DNA of 42,896 nt from Planctomycetota bacterium (GCA_028281445.1 JANQJW010000128.1:1-42896), one strand, 5' to 3'. Positions 24,524 through 31,232 are shown, numbered from the stretch's first letter. Translations and numbers: made by a program. The notes: a model not told the origin generated them from the letters alone.

Positions 24524-25030
24524 CTAGCGGATTCGGATATGGGTGCCGGTCACGACTTCGAAGCCGTCCGGCAGGGTGCCCTCCTGGTGCGCTTTCAGCG
24601 CTTTCTCGGAGTCCAGGCGCACGAATACCGAGACGTGCTGAAGCTCGCGGGGGAGGGTTTCTGTGGAGCCGAGCCAGGTAATGGTCGGCCGTGAATTCTT
24701 CTGGATCGCGACACGTGCGAGCGGGCTGTCGATGCGGTCGATGCACCGGCGCTCGAGTTCGCGTTTCAGGTAGCCCTTCAGCCACTTCGCGTTCTTCTCC
24801 GCCGCCACGCGCCGAGTACGGAAACGCTGCTCTTCCTCGCGAAGCGCCTTCGCGGTCGCTTCGATGTTGCGGATGTGCAGCGCGACGGCTTCGACCTTCT
24901 CGTCGAGTCTCATTTCGAGCGCGTCGAGCTCCGCCTCGGTCTCTGGCGTCAGGACACCGTCTTCGGAGGCAACGCGGTTAATGACACGATCGATGGCGTC
25001 ATTGATCTGGTAAAGCTTCAGGGCTTCCAT
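24524..25030 (-). CDS. Siphovirus Gp157 family protein
   Basis: A 168-residue protein matching the Gp157 family layout: a short N-terminal helix with LYQINDAIDRV, an acidic helix (ETEAELDALEMRLDEKVEAV), and a long coiled coil with KALREEEQRFRTRRVAAEKN and AKWLKGYLKREL. The C-terminal third is beta-rich. Family members sit in phage replication and recombination operons and have been linked to phage resistance, but the activity is not established. The SSB-like gene follows after a short gap. Confidence 0.8.
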   Translation of the reverse strand: MEALKLYQINDAIDRVINRVASEDGVLTPETEAELDALEMRLDEKVEAVALHIRNIEATAKALREEEQRFRTRRVAAEKNAKWLKGYLKRELERRCIDRIDSPLARVAIQKNSRPTITWLGSTETLPRELQHVSVFVRLDSEKALKAHQEGTLPDGFEVVTGTHIRIR

Positions 25031-25069
25031 AGGTCACTCGGTGCGGGTTAGCTTACAGCACCTCACTCC

Positions 25070-25086
25070 CGGCCCCCTCGGGGCCG
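25070..25086. other. G/C hairpin between XRE and Gp157 genes
   Basis: CGGCCCC pairs perfectly with GGGGCCG around a CTC loop. It lies in the 76-base gap between the XRE gene and the Gp157 gene. No U-tract follows in the direction of transcription, so it may only reduce read-through. Confidence 0.4.
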
Positions 25087-25106
25087 AAAGCGGTGCCAGT
25101 CCCGGG

Positions 25107-25364
25107 TCAGCCTTCATCGGCGGGTTCGGGGCTTTCCGTATGTGGCGAAAGGTTAGCGAGCCGCAGCTCTAGGCCCTCAAGGGCGAGCGTGACCATACGA
25201 TCGAGTTCACCGTCCTCGTCGGCTTCCCAGCGCGCGATCGATCGCTCGTTCTTGTCGAGCGCCGCCGCGAGCTCGTTCTGCGTCAGGCCCCAATGAAGGC
25301 GCCACTTCCTCAGTTCTCTGCCGGTCATCCCGGCAAGATGACCCGTCGCGTAGGTCGCGTCCAT
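25107..25364 (-). CDS. XRE-family helix-turn-helix regulator
   Basis: An 85-residue protein with a Cro/CI-type HTH at about residues 15-48: GLTQNELAAALDKNERSIARW contains the turn and recognition helix. There is no peptidase or dimerisation domain, so it is Cro-sized. An alternative start at the internal Met13 would remove a non-conserved leader. It lies within the replication operon rather than in a divergent switch, so it may tune expression of the operon or bind the divergent promoter region at 26587-26626. Confidence 0.8.
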   Translation of the reverse strand: MDATYATGHLAGMTGRELRKWRLHWGLTQNELAAALDKNERSIARWEADEDGELDRMVTLALEGLELRLANLSPHTESPEPADEG

Positions 25365-25366
25365 CT

Positions 25367-25768
25367 CTAGTCCGTTCTCGCAGCCATCCGTAGCTGGTCT
25401 TTGTTGCAGGGTACGGTGCGGATCGAGGCGCTGACGAGTCCGGTGTCGGGATCAATGTGGCGCTGAAACTCGAAACAGCGCGGATCGGGTTCATAGATCT
25501 CGTTGTGCGCGCACGCGGGGAGAACGAGCAGAGGCAGGAGCAGCAGTAGCTTCTTGGCTCGCCTGACCCGAATCAAGTCAACGAGGGCCCAGATCCAGCC
25601 GCCGACAGAAAGAAAGGGCCAGAACAGCAGCACGCTCAACTCGGTGAAGAACACGCCGGCGCGGGTCCGATCGCTTCGTTCCCGGCGGTACAGATATGAG
25701 TAGACCAGCAACTGGTCGATGCCGCCGATCAGCCACAGTACGATGAACGCGTAGTGCAGCGTACTCAC
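25367..25768 (-). CDS. Membrane protein with lipobox-like segment, unknown
   Basis: A 133-residue protein starting at GTG 25768 after GGAGG; the upstream part of the frame shadows the next gene. Two hydrophobic helices (residues about 6-25 and 45-68) are followed by a basic loop and a third hydrophobic segment (KKLLLLLPLLVLPACAHNE) that ends in the lipobox-like LPAC. The remaining 45 residues are polar with two further cysteines. It looks like a short membrane protein joined to a lipoprotein signal. A TTG start near 25590 would give a simple lipoprotein of outer-membrane spanin type. Confidence 0.6.
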   Translation of the reverse strand: MSTLHYAFIVLWLIGGIDQLLVYSYLYRRERSDRTRAGVFFTELSVLLFWPFLSVGGWIWALVDLIRVRRAKKLLLLLPLLVLPACAHNEIYEPDPRCFEFQRHIDPDTGLVSASIRTVPCNKDQLRMAARTD

Positions 25769-25769
25769 G

Positions 25770-26018
25770 TTACGCCACCTCCTTGGGCAGAGAAGTCGCC
25801 TCTTCCGTGGTGCCATAGACGGCAAACCAGTGATCCAGGGCCGCCCGCTGCTCCTCGTCGCAGGATAGAGGGCTCTCGCCTTCCAAGCCGATCCTCCATC
25901 CACTGATCGCGCCGCGGTAACAGAACGCCGCTAGGCAGCCGGTTCCGAGCCGAGAGTCGATGTCGTGCTCGCACACGGGGCAGGGCGTGGTATCCGTCGC
26001 GTTCCAGATGTCGATCAT
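25770..26018 (-). CDS. Small protein with cysteine pair, unknown
   Basis: An 82-residue protein with TPCPVCEHDIDSRLGTGC near the N-terminus, which includes CxxC and a third Cys, suggesting a zinc site. Its ATG overlaps the stop of the gene before it (ATGA). The C-terminal half (DEEQRAALDHWFAVYGTTEE) is helical. No known family. Confidence 0.6.
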   Translation of the reverse strand: MIDIWNATDTTPCPVCEHDIDSRLGTGCLAAFCYRGAISGWRIGLEGESPLSCDEEQRAALDHWFAVYGTTEEATSLPKEVA

Positions 26019-26236
26019 CGGACGGATCTCCAGGCGTCGTCGTACTCACGCTCTGCTGTTTGGTGCTCATCGGTAGCATCGGCAATGCGGCTCAGATGAT
26101 CCGCGATGTGTGATGGAGCGTTCGCACTGATCTGGCGAAGGTTCTCGGCGCCCGCGACCTGGACTGCGGCTACGACGCGATCTCTTGCAAGCTGAAGCCG
26201 CTGCGACGCCAGCGCAACTCGCGTGTTCATCAGCAC
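26015..26236 (-). CDS. Small helical protein, unknown
   Basis: A 73-residue, almost entirely helical protein (RLQLARDRVVAAVQVAGAEN, then ADHLSRIADATDEHQTAERE). An alternative start is the Met at residue 3. It is coupled to the genes on both sides by short overlaps. No motif. Confidence 0.6.
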   Translation of the reverse strand: MLMNTRVALASQRLQLARDRVVAAVQVAGAENLRQISANAPSHIADHLSRIADATDEHQTAEREYDDAWRSVR

Positions 26237-26547
26237 GCCTCCTCGAAGTTCAGCGTCCCCTGCGAACAGTCCCGGACAACACGTTCACTGACACGGTGGT
26301 CCGCATAGAACAGGATCGTGAACGACGGGTCGGCTACGCCGTGCTCGCTGAGGATCTGCTCCCACGTCGCGAGCGCGTCCTCGAGGTCGAAGATGCTCGC
26401 GTAGAGCGTCATGCTGTGCGCCGCGATCTCAAACCAGTTCGGCAGCTCTGTGACGGTCTCGAGTGTGGTGTTCCACCCACCCGCCTCCCGCGGGACGGCG
26501 ATGATCGTGTGGTGCGGCGCGGAGCCGCTGCGGTGAATCGTCAGCAT
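26230..26547 (-). CDS. First gene of the minus operon, unknown
   Basis: A 105-residue protein with an ATG preceded by the leader ACGGAGTGAGGTCC, whose GAGG acts as ribosome-binding site. The sequence (HHTIIAVPREAGGWNTTLET, then ELPNWFEIAAHSMTLYASIF) suggests an alpha/beta fold with no catalytic motif. As the first gene behind the strong minus-strand promoter, it is likely to be an early regulatory or host-modifying protein. Confidence 0.65.
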   Translation of the reverse strand: MLTIHRSGSAPHHTIIAVPREAGGWNTTLETVTELPNWFEIAAHSMTLYASIFDLEDALATWEQILSEHGVADPSFTILFYADHRVSERVVRDCSQGTLNFEEAC

Positions 26548-26552
26548 CGAAA

Positions 26553-26566
26553 GGACCTCACTCCGT
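26553..26566 (-). promoter_or_regulatory. Shared operon leader, minus copy
   Basis: The 14-mer ACGGAGTGAGGTCC on the minus strand, five bases before the ATG at 26547. Its GAGG serves as the ribosome-binding site. An exact inverted copy lies at 26692-26705. Confidence 0.65.
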
Positions 26567-26586
26567 TGGATGCGTCTTCAGCGTTC

Positions 26587-26616
26587 TTGACACCCAGATA
26601 CTACATGACATATTGT
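26587..26616 (+). promoter_or_regulatory. Plus-strand sigma70-like promoter of the accessory operon
   Basis: On the plus strand, TTGACA (26587-26592) is followed by an 18-bp spacer and TATTGT (26611-26616). It lies on the same DNA as the minus-strand promoter. The transcript would start near 26623, about 90 bases before the first small gene. Confidence 0.6.
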
Positions 26617-26626
26617 CTGGTGTCAA
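26598..26626 (-). promoter_or_regulatory. Minus-strand sigma70-like promoter of the replication operon
   Basis: On the minus strand, TTGACA (26626-26621) is followed by a 17-bp spacer and TAGTAT (26603-26598). The -35 is a perfect consensus and the -10 keeps T, A and final T. The transcript would start near 26591, about 45 bases before the first gene. Confidence 0.7.
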
Positions 26627-26691
26627 CGCCGATGTTGCTACGCTGGTTCAGCGGCGCGAGAATGCGTTGAATTAGCTGAAATCCACGCATG

Positions 26692-26705
26692 ACGGAGTGA
26701 GGTCC
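26692..26705 (+). promoter_or_regulatory. Shared operon leader, plus copy
   Basis: The same 14-mer on the plus strand, four bases before the ATG of the 18-residue frame at 26710. Together with the minus copy it forms an inverted repeat that flanks the overlapping promoters, so both operon mRNAs begin with the same leader. Confidence 0.65.
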
Positions 26706-26709
26706 AGAC

Positions 26710-26766
26710 ATGCATAGGCACACTGACCGATGCACAAACTGTGGCATGCAGCGGGTAGCGCGATGA
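26710..26766 (+). CDS. Leader peptide or tiny zinc-knuckle protein
   Basis: An 18-residue frame (MHRHTDRCTNCGMQRVAR) preceded by the leader and its GAGG at seven bases. His2, His4, Cys8 and Cys11 could bind zinc. Its TGA overlaps the ATG of the next gene, so translation of that gene probably depends on it. Confidence 0.5.
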   Translation: MHRHTDRCTNCGMQRVAR

Positions 26767-26972
26767 AGCACCAGAAGCCGCCCAAGCTGACGAAGCAGGC
26801 GATCGAACAGCTTGTCGAGGCCGGATGGACTCACCTAGGCGCTCTCGTGCCGGAGGCGCTGCGCTCGGTCCGGTTTCGTGAGTTCTGCGCCCGCTGCTAT
26901 CTGGAGGACGAAGCGCAGTGGGTGCAGTCGCTGAATCCGGACGCGCTGGATTGGCGCGAGGTCACGGGATGA
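26763..26972 (+). CDS. Small Cys-containing protein, unknown
   Basis: A 69-residue protein starting at the ATG that overlaps the leader peptide stop; a longer frame from 26730 lacks a ribosome-binding site. It has a basic N-terminus, a helix (KQAIEQLVEAGWTHLGALVP), a FCARCYLEDE motif with CxxC, and a C-terminal 18-residue block shared with the minus-strand zinc-finger gene (19359-19646). It is coupled to the next gene by ATGA. Confidence 0.6.
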   Translation: MKHQKPPKLTKQAIEQLVEAGWTHLGALVPEALRSVRFREFCARCYLEDEAQWVQSLNPDALDWREVTG

Positions 26973-27508
26973 ATCGCACCGAGCGGCATATCAGCGAACT
27001 CGTCGACGCGATGGACCTGGCCGAGGGTGAGCAACGACGGCACGACGGAGTGCCTTCGCTGCGAGTGGGAGCGGCTGAGCACCGAGGACTGCCCATGACG
27101 CCCGAGGACCTACTTGAAGCCTACGAGCGCGCCCTTCTGCGCAGCGAGGGGAGCGACCGGCAGGAGGTCGAGATCGCGCGGCTGAAGCGCCAGATCCTCG
27201 GGTGGCTCGCCGAGCGGAGACCACAACGAACCCCAGGAGACCCCATGACAACCGCTACCGAAGTCGACCAACGCCTCCTCGAGGCGGAAGCCGCACTCGA
27301 TCTGCAGCCGTGCCTTTGCGGCTTCGGCTTCGAGTGCTCGCGCTGCAAGGGACTCGACGCGCTCTACAGCTATGCCAACGAGTCAGGGGGCACGGTGCCC
27401 GAAAGCGAAAGCCAGGGACCTACGGTGACGGGCTCATCCCCCAACCCACCGGTGGGTGCCACGCCGTCGCCCTCTGACTCGGCCTCAACCTCTAGAGAGA
27501 CCCCATGA
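26969..27508 (+). CDS. Small Cys-rich protein with internal starts, possible frameshift
   Basis: The frame runs 179 residues from the ATG overlapping the previous stop. Its first 40 residues look odd, whereas a second frame over the same bases (27027-27098) gives a tidy Cys-rich peptide. Good internal starts exist at 27095 (MTPEDLLEAYERALLRSE) and at 27245 (MTTATEVDQRLLEAEAALD), the latter with AGGAGA. The most convincing portion is the 27245 segment, with PCLCGFGFECSRCKGLD as a zinc-ribbon-like cluster followed by a Ser/Pro/Thr-rich tail. One to three separate proteins may be made. The stop overlaps the repeat-protein start. Confidence 0.45.
   Translation: MNRTERHISELVDAMDLAEGEQRRHDGVPSLRVGAAEHRGLPMTPEDLLEAYERALLRSEGSDRQEVEIARLKRQILGWLAERRPQRTPGDPMTTATEVDQRLLEAEAALDLQPCLCGFGFECSRCKGLDALYSYANESGGTVPESESQGPTVTGSSPNPPVGATPSPSDSASTSRETP
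27027..27098 (+). CDS. Tiny Cys-motif peptide, alternative frame
   Basis: A 23-residue frame with a GTG start and the motif ECLRCEWERLSTEDC, which has three cysteines. Its TGA overlaps the ATG at 27095 (ATGA), the same coupling used throughout this operon. It shares bases with the 179-residue frame, so only one is right unless a one-base frameshift joins them. Confidence 0.35.
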   Translation: MSNDGTTECLRCEWERLSTEDCP

Positions 27509-28368
27509 GCGACAAGAACGAACCACTCAGGATCACGGCTGCCGATCTCGACGCCGAGAAATACTACACCGGCGATCTGAGCAACCATCAGGGGTCGGTT
27601 GAGATCGAAGGCGATCTCGGCTACGTGCGATTCCGCGGTTGGGTGCGAGTGACTGGCTCCCTCCGCGCCTTGGCCGGATCGGGCATCAAGGCCGGATCGG
27701 GCATCAAGGCCGGATCGGGCATCAAGGCCGGATTGGGCATCAAGGCCGGATTGGGCATCAAGGCCGGATGGGGCATCGAGGCCGGATCGGGCATCAAGGC
27801 CGGATCGGGCATCAAGGCCGGATCGGGCATCAAGGCCGGATGGGGCATCGAGGCCGGATCGGGCATCAAGGCCGGATCGGGCATCAAGGCCGGATTGGGC
27901 ATCAAGGCCGGATCGGGCATCGAGGCCGGATTGGGCATCGAGGCCGGATTGGGCATCAAGGCCGGATTGGGCATCAAGGCCGGATTGGGCATCAAGGCCG
28001 GATCGGGCATCAAGGCCGGATGGGGCATCAAGGCCGGATCGGGCATCGAGGCCGGATCGGGCATCGAGGCCGGATGGGGCATCGAGGCCGGATTAGCGAT
28101 TTCCTGCAAGCTCACTCTCTCGGCTCGTCTGCGGATCTTCGCGGGCCTCTGCAACTGGCGCCGGCCAGCCAGCGAGGAGTTGGAGGTGCGCTGCGGGAAG
28201 CTAGAGCGTGGCGAGGTTGCGTTCGGGACGCTGGTGGAGTCCGGCCTTCCCGAGCCTACGCAGCGCGTGTTGGTCGAGGTAAAGGCGGAGACCCCAGAGT
28301 CAGCGCGTGAGTTGGTGCAGGAGCGCATCGGCTCCCTGGAGGGCGCGGAGGTGGTCAACGATGGCTAA
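27505..28368 (+). CDS. Hexapeptide-repeat protein (left-handed beta-helix candidate)
   Basis: A 287-residue protein with an ATG overlapping the previous stop. After an N-terminal domain (about residues 1-57; contains GDLGYVRFRGWVRVTGS) come 23 consecutive copies of a hexapeptide of the form GxGI[KE]A with x = Ser (12), Leu (7) or Trp (4), and then one degenerate copy. An Ile every six residues matches the hexapeptide pattern of left-handed beta-helices. A 90-residue C-terminal domain (CKLTLSARLRIFAGL, then a charged helix) follows. Function unknown; a surface, adhesive or structural role is possible. Repeat number could vary between relatives by recombination. Confidence 0.8.
   Translation: MSDKNEPLRITAADLDAEKYYTGDLSNHQGSVEIEGDLGYVRFRGWVRVTGSLRALAGSGIKAGSGIKAGSGIKAGLGIKAGLGIKAGWGIEAGSGIKAGSGIKAGSGIKAGWGIEAGSGIKAGSGIKAGLGIKAGSGIEAGLGIEAGLGIKAGLGIKAGLGIKAGSGIKAGWGIKAGSGIEAGSGIEAGWGIEAGLAISCKLTLSARLRIFAGLCNWRRPASEELEVRCGKLERGEVAFGTLVESGLPEPTQRVLVEVKAETPESARELVQERIGSLEGAEVVNDG
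27676..28089 (+). repeat. 23 tandem 18-bp repeats
   Basis: Unit GGATCGGGCATCAAGGCC in uninterrupted tandem. The only differences between units are at base 5 (C, T or G, giving Ser, Leu or Trp) and base 13 (A or G, giving Lys or Glu). All other bases are identical in all units. Confidence 0.95.
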
Positions 28369-28711
28369 GCGCGTGTCTTCGTCCTCGTCGTCGGGGATCG
28401 GCTTCTTCGGCCTGCTGGCCGTGTACTTGGAGCCCGTGGCGGACCCCGATCGCGAGGAAGGCCGCTTGTGGTGCGAAGACGACGATCCCGGCGGGACGGG
28501 CTACCCGTGGGTCAAGTACGTCCGCGCTGACCTGCATGCGGAGGTTGAGGCCCTGAACGAGCGCCTTCGCGAGACGGTGAACCGCGCTCGCATGGAGTGC
28601 CAGGAGCTAAAGAGCAACGACACCGAGCGTCCGATCTCCGTAGCCCAGCTTCGAGGCCGCCAAGAGGCCGCTGACCGCATCCTCGCGAAGCTTACGCGGG
28701 GGTGGGTATGA
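28361..28711 (+). CDS. Small protein with coiled-coil C-terminus, unknown
   Basis: A 116-residue protein from the ATG at 28361, which overlaps the repeat gene by eight bases. It has a Ser-rich N-terminus, a GIGFFGLLAVYLEPVAD segment, a GTGYPWVKYVRADLHAEVEA motif and a C-terminal coiled coil with one Cys (about residues 60-105). The next gene starts inside its stop. No family recognised. Confidence 0.55.
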   Translation: MAKRVSSSSSSGIGFFGLLAVYLEPVADPDREEGRLWCEDDDPGGTGYPWVKYVRADLHAEVEALNERLRETVNRARMECQELKSNDTERPISVAQLRGRQEAADRILAKLTRGWV

Positions 28712-29880
28712 GCGCCCCCAGCGAGAAGGCGAAGGAACTGGTCAAGGTGGCCTTGCTCGACTTCGCTGCGCACTGCGTTGACCTGGGCGAGATCGACTCG
28801 ATCGAGGACTTCGACGAGTGGTCCGAAAGGCCCGAGGTCGGAGCCTTCGCCCTCCTCTCCCACATAGCCGAGACCGAGAAGGAGAGCGCCCGCCTTCGGG
28901 ACGCGGCCCGCGCCGAGATGGAAGTGCAGCAAGCCCTCGCCAAGGCCCTTGGATACCCTCGCTACGTGGACCTACCCGACTTCCCGGACGCGACCGAGGA
29001 GACGGGCTATTTCGTCGGCGAGCACGTCGCGGTGTCGCTTGCAGACGAGACAGCGGCCCGCATCGAGCGCCTAGAGGCCGAGCTAGAGGCTGCGAGGGGC
29101 GCCCTTGAGTCCGTTTGGCGTTTGCAGGAAGGGTGCCCGACTGGACGCGACCCGCTGCAGTGGCGCCGCGAACAGCTAGCCGAAGCGAGACGCAGGGCGT
29201 GCGCGGGAATGAACCGAGCCGAGAAAGCGCTCGAAGCCCCCACCCCCACCGAGTCCCCCGAGCCGCAGAAAGTCTGGGAGACCGAGACCCAGGCCGAGCG
29301 GGATCTCGCCGATTCCCTGCACGTCTTCCGCGAGACCGGTCGCAGGATGTGGGCCGCGATCGAGGCGAAGTACGAAGCGGAGACATGGCGTGGACTCACG
29401 CCGATCGAGCAGCTCGCCCACAATCTCTGGCCGAGCGTCGAAATCCTGGCGGCGCACTGCACCCCCGAGCCCCCGGCCCAGAGGGAGCCGGACGGGCTGA
29501 CCCCGGCGCAACTCAAGGCGATCAAGAAGCCGCTTTACCTCCTGAGCAACGGCTTTGTGGCCTCTTACCGAGGAGGGCCTTCGATGTCCTCGGCTAACTA
29601 CGACCCCGATGACGCAATGCAGGACGAGGCCAGGGGATGTGTTCAAGTACGCCTATCGGTCGGCTCCCCGTCCCCCGATGGAGGGGGTGAGGCGCAGTGG
29701 CTACTTGAGCCCGCGAACATAGGGGACGTAGACGCGGCCCTTGTACACCTCTTCCTGACCCCTGAAGGGCGCAACGTCACGGCTCTCCCGGTGGACCAAC
29801 ACCCCGAAGGCACGACACATCTAGTCGTCGTCCCGGTTGGCTACGAGCACCCCGAGTGCCCCGTACCGGAGGACGGATGA
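28708..29880 (+). CDS. Large accessory protein, unknown
   Basis: A 390-residue protein in the ATGA overlap. The N-terminal third is helical with Glu- and Ala-rich coiled coil (KESARLRDAARAEMEVQQAL). The middle contains further helices (IERLEAELEAARGALESV), and a Thr/Pro-rich linker precedes a helical C-terminal half. Near residues 315-325 it holds GSPSPDGGGE, encoded by a 32-bp block repeated at 35017-35048. No enzyme motif was recognised. Its size suggests a fusion of several small modules. Confidence 0.55.
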   Translation: MSAPSEKAKELVKVALLDFAAHCVDLGEIDSIEDFDEWSERPEVGAFALLSHIAETEKESARLRDAARAEMEVQQALAKALGYPRYVDLPDFPDATEETGYFVGEHVAVSLADETAARIERLEAELEAARGALESVWRLQEGCPTGRDPLQWRREQLAEARRRACAGMNRAEKALEAPTPTESPEPQKVWETETQAERDLADSLHVFRETGRRMWAAIEAKYEAETWRGLTPIEQLAHNLWPSVEILAAHCTPEPPAQREPDGLTPAQLKAIKKPLYLLSNGFVASYRGGPSMSSANYDPDDAMQDEARGCVQVRLSVGSPSPDGGGEAQWLLEPANIGDVDAALVHLFLTPEGRNVTALPVDQHPEGTTHLVVVPVGYEHPECPVPEDG

Positions 29881-30065
29881 CCTACCGCCTAACGCACCCG
29901 CTCGCAGAGCCGAGGTGCAAGTCCCGCCGACTCTGGCCGACCGGTAGGACTCGGATTCGGTGGTCGGGGATGAAGGAAATTGAGCACCGCTGCTCGTGCT
30001 GCGATCAGGTCGAGTGGCTGGGTCACTATCAGCTTGATGTACCCGTACCGGAGGAGACGCCGTGA
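29877..30065 (+). CDS. Small zinc-binding protein, unknown
   Basis: A 62-residue basic protein starting in the ATGA overlap. It contains one Cys in the N-terminal half and an EIEHRCSCCDQVEWLGHY motif with three more cysteines, a likely zinc site. It ends VPVPEETP, encoded by the 14-mer CCCGTACCGGAGGA that also ends the preceding gene. No known family. Confidence 0.55.
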   Translation: MTYRLTHPLAEPRCKSRRLWPTGRTRIRWSGMKEIEHRCSCCDQVEWLGHYQLDVPVPEETP

Positions 30066-30475
30066 GCCCCTTCAAGAGCACCCCCGGCCAGGCGTACCGG
30101 CCCTCGAATGGGTCGGAATTCTCGTCCTTCGAGTCGGCCTACTGCCGCCGCTGCACGAAGGATCTCCACCACCCGCACGGCGACTCAGGCGGGTGCCCGC
30201 TGATCGTTCGCGCGATGGCTCTGGGTGTCGAGGAGGAGGGCTACCCGCAGGAGTGGATCCACGGCCCCGATGGCTGGCCTACGTGCACCGCCTTCGACCC
30301 GATCGAGGACGACGGCGAGGACGAGCCTGAGCCACCCGCCCCGCAGATCATCGACCTGATGCAGGTCCTCAAGGAGAGCCTCGCCGAAGAGATGATGATG
30401 CGAGAGGCCGAGGCGTCTGCTGGGATGGCGATCGACCAAGACAAGGCGCGCTCCGCGCTACCCAAGGAGGAATAG
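30062..30475 (+). CDS. Conserved phage small zinc-binding protein
   Basis: A 137-residue protein with a GTG start overlapping the previous stop. The motif YCRRCTKDLHH, then GGCPLIVRAMALG, YPQEWIHG and PTCTAF, resembles a short cysteine-containing protein common among high-G+C phages. Five cysteines suggest one zinc site. The C-terminal half is acidic and then helical. Function unknown. Confidence 0.6.
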   Translation: MSPFKSTPGQAYRPSNGSEFSSFESAYCRRCTKDLHHPHGDSGGCPLIVRAMALGVEEEGYPQEWIHGPDGWPTCTAFDPIEDDGEDEPEPPAPQIIDLMQVLKESLAEEMMMREAEASAGMAIDQDKARSALPKEE

Positions 30476-30943
30476 ATGGAAGCACTACCAGGACTTCGCC
30501 CGACCGAGGAGCCGAGCGACGAGATCAACGGCAACCTCCGGCAGCTCGGAGAGAACGAGCTCGCCGACAAGATCCGAGGCGCGATCGGTGCTGAGCCATT
30601 CGCGGAGGTGTCGGTCTACGCGCCGCCCCATCGTTCACGGGGCGACGGCATGGAGGTCGCTTACATGCCCCTCACTCTTGACGACTTCGAGCGGCTTCGC
30701 GCCCTGCCGGAGGAGGAGCTAACGCGCATCGGGCTTCGTCGGTGGGACGAGTCGGGTCTCATGCTCTTCCCTTACGAGTGGTTCGGACTGATTCCGAAGG
30801 GCCTGCCAATCGTGGACATCTTCGGCAACGCGAGTGAGTTCGACCCGGCGAAGGACGACGATGAAGCGCGCTACGGAGTGCTCTCGTTTGGGTTCATCCC
30901 CGCCCCCTCGCTCCCCGAGCAAGGAGGGGACGATGCCGACTAA
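30476..30943 (+). CDS. Conserved phage protein, unknown
   Basis: A 155-residue protein starting directly after the previous stop, with AAGGAGG upstream. An N-terminal helix with a DEINGNLRQLGENELADKIR region is followed by a core with LRALPEEELTRIGLRRWDES, LFPYEWFGLIPKGLPIVDIF and DDDEARYGVLSFGFIP. This last pattern recurs in small phage proteins of unknown role. No catalytic residues were recognised. Confidence 0.6.
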   Translation: MEALPGLRPTEEPSDEINGNLRQLGENELADKIRGAIGAEPFAEVSVYAPPHRSRGDGMEVAYMPLTLDDFERLRALPEEELTRIGLRRWDESGLMLFPYEWFGLIPKGLPIVDIFGNASEFDPAKDDDEARYGVLSFGFIPAPSLPEQGGDDAD

Positions 30944-31232
30944 GACAAAGACGGTGCTTGTCGATCGAGACGGAGACCGCTGGGAAGAGATGGAAGACGG
31001 GCGCCTAGGCCACGTCAAGCTTGCGGGTAGCACAGTCGCAAGGTCTCACGTCGAGAAGTTCGCCGGCCCCCTCAAGCGGATGCTCCTCGTGGACCCGGAG
31101 AAGTTTCAGGAGCTCGGGGAGGAGATTGAGAAGCTCGTCCAGATCTCAGCCACCGTGCAGGACATGCTCTGCCCCGTCACGGATCTCTACTCTGCCCTAC
31201 AGGGCGACACCGAGGAGGTGGAGCGTGGCTGA
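30933..31232 (+). CDS. Small protein with helical C-terminus, unknown
   Basis: A 99-residue protein with AAGGAGG before the ATG at 30933; it overlaps the previous gene by 11 bases. A short beta part (TVLVDRDGDRWEEMEDGR) is followed by helices (PEKFQELGEEIEKLVQISAT). No motif. The frame is open upstream but that part is a shadow. Confidence 0.55.
   Translation: MPTKTKTVLVDRDGDRWEEMEDGRLGHVKLAGSTVARSHVEKFAGPLKRMLLVDPEKFQELGEEIEKLVQISATVQDMLCPVTDLYSALQGDTEEVERG

Noticed and set aside
27676..28089. Diversity-generating retroelement as the cause of repeat variation
   Set aside because: No reverse transcriptase, no template repeat elsewhere, and only two bases vary. Expansion and selection explain the pattern more simply.
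27621..28358. Open frames on both strands across the 18-bp repeats (Met-Pro-Asp-Pro-Ala and Gly-His-Gln-Gly-Arg types)
   Set aside because: An 18-bp repeat keeps all frames open if one unit lacks stops. Start signals, flanking domains and operon coupling support only the 27505 frame.
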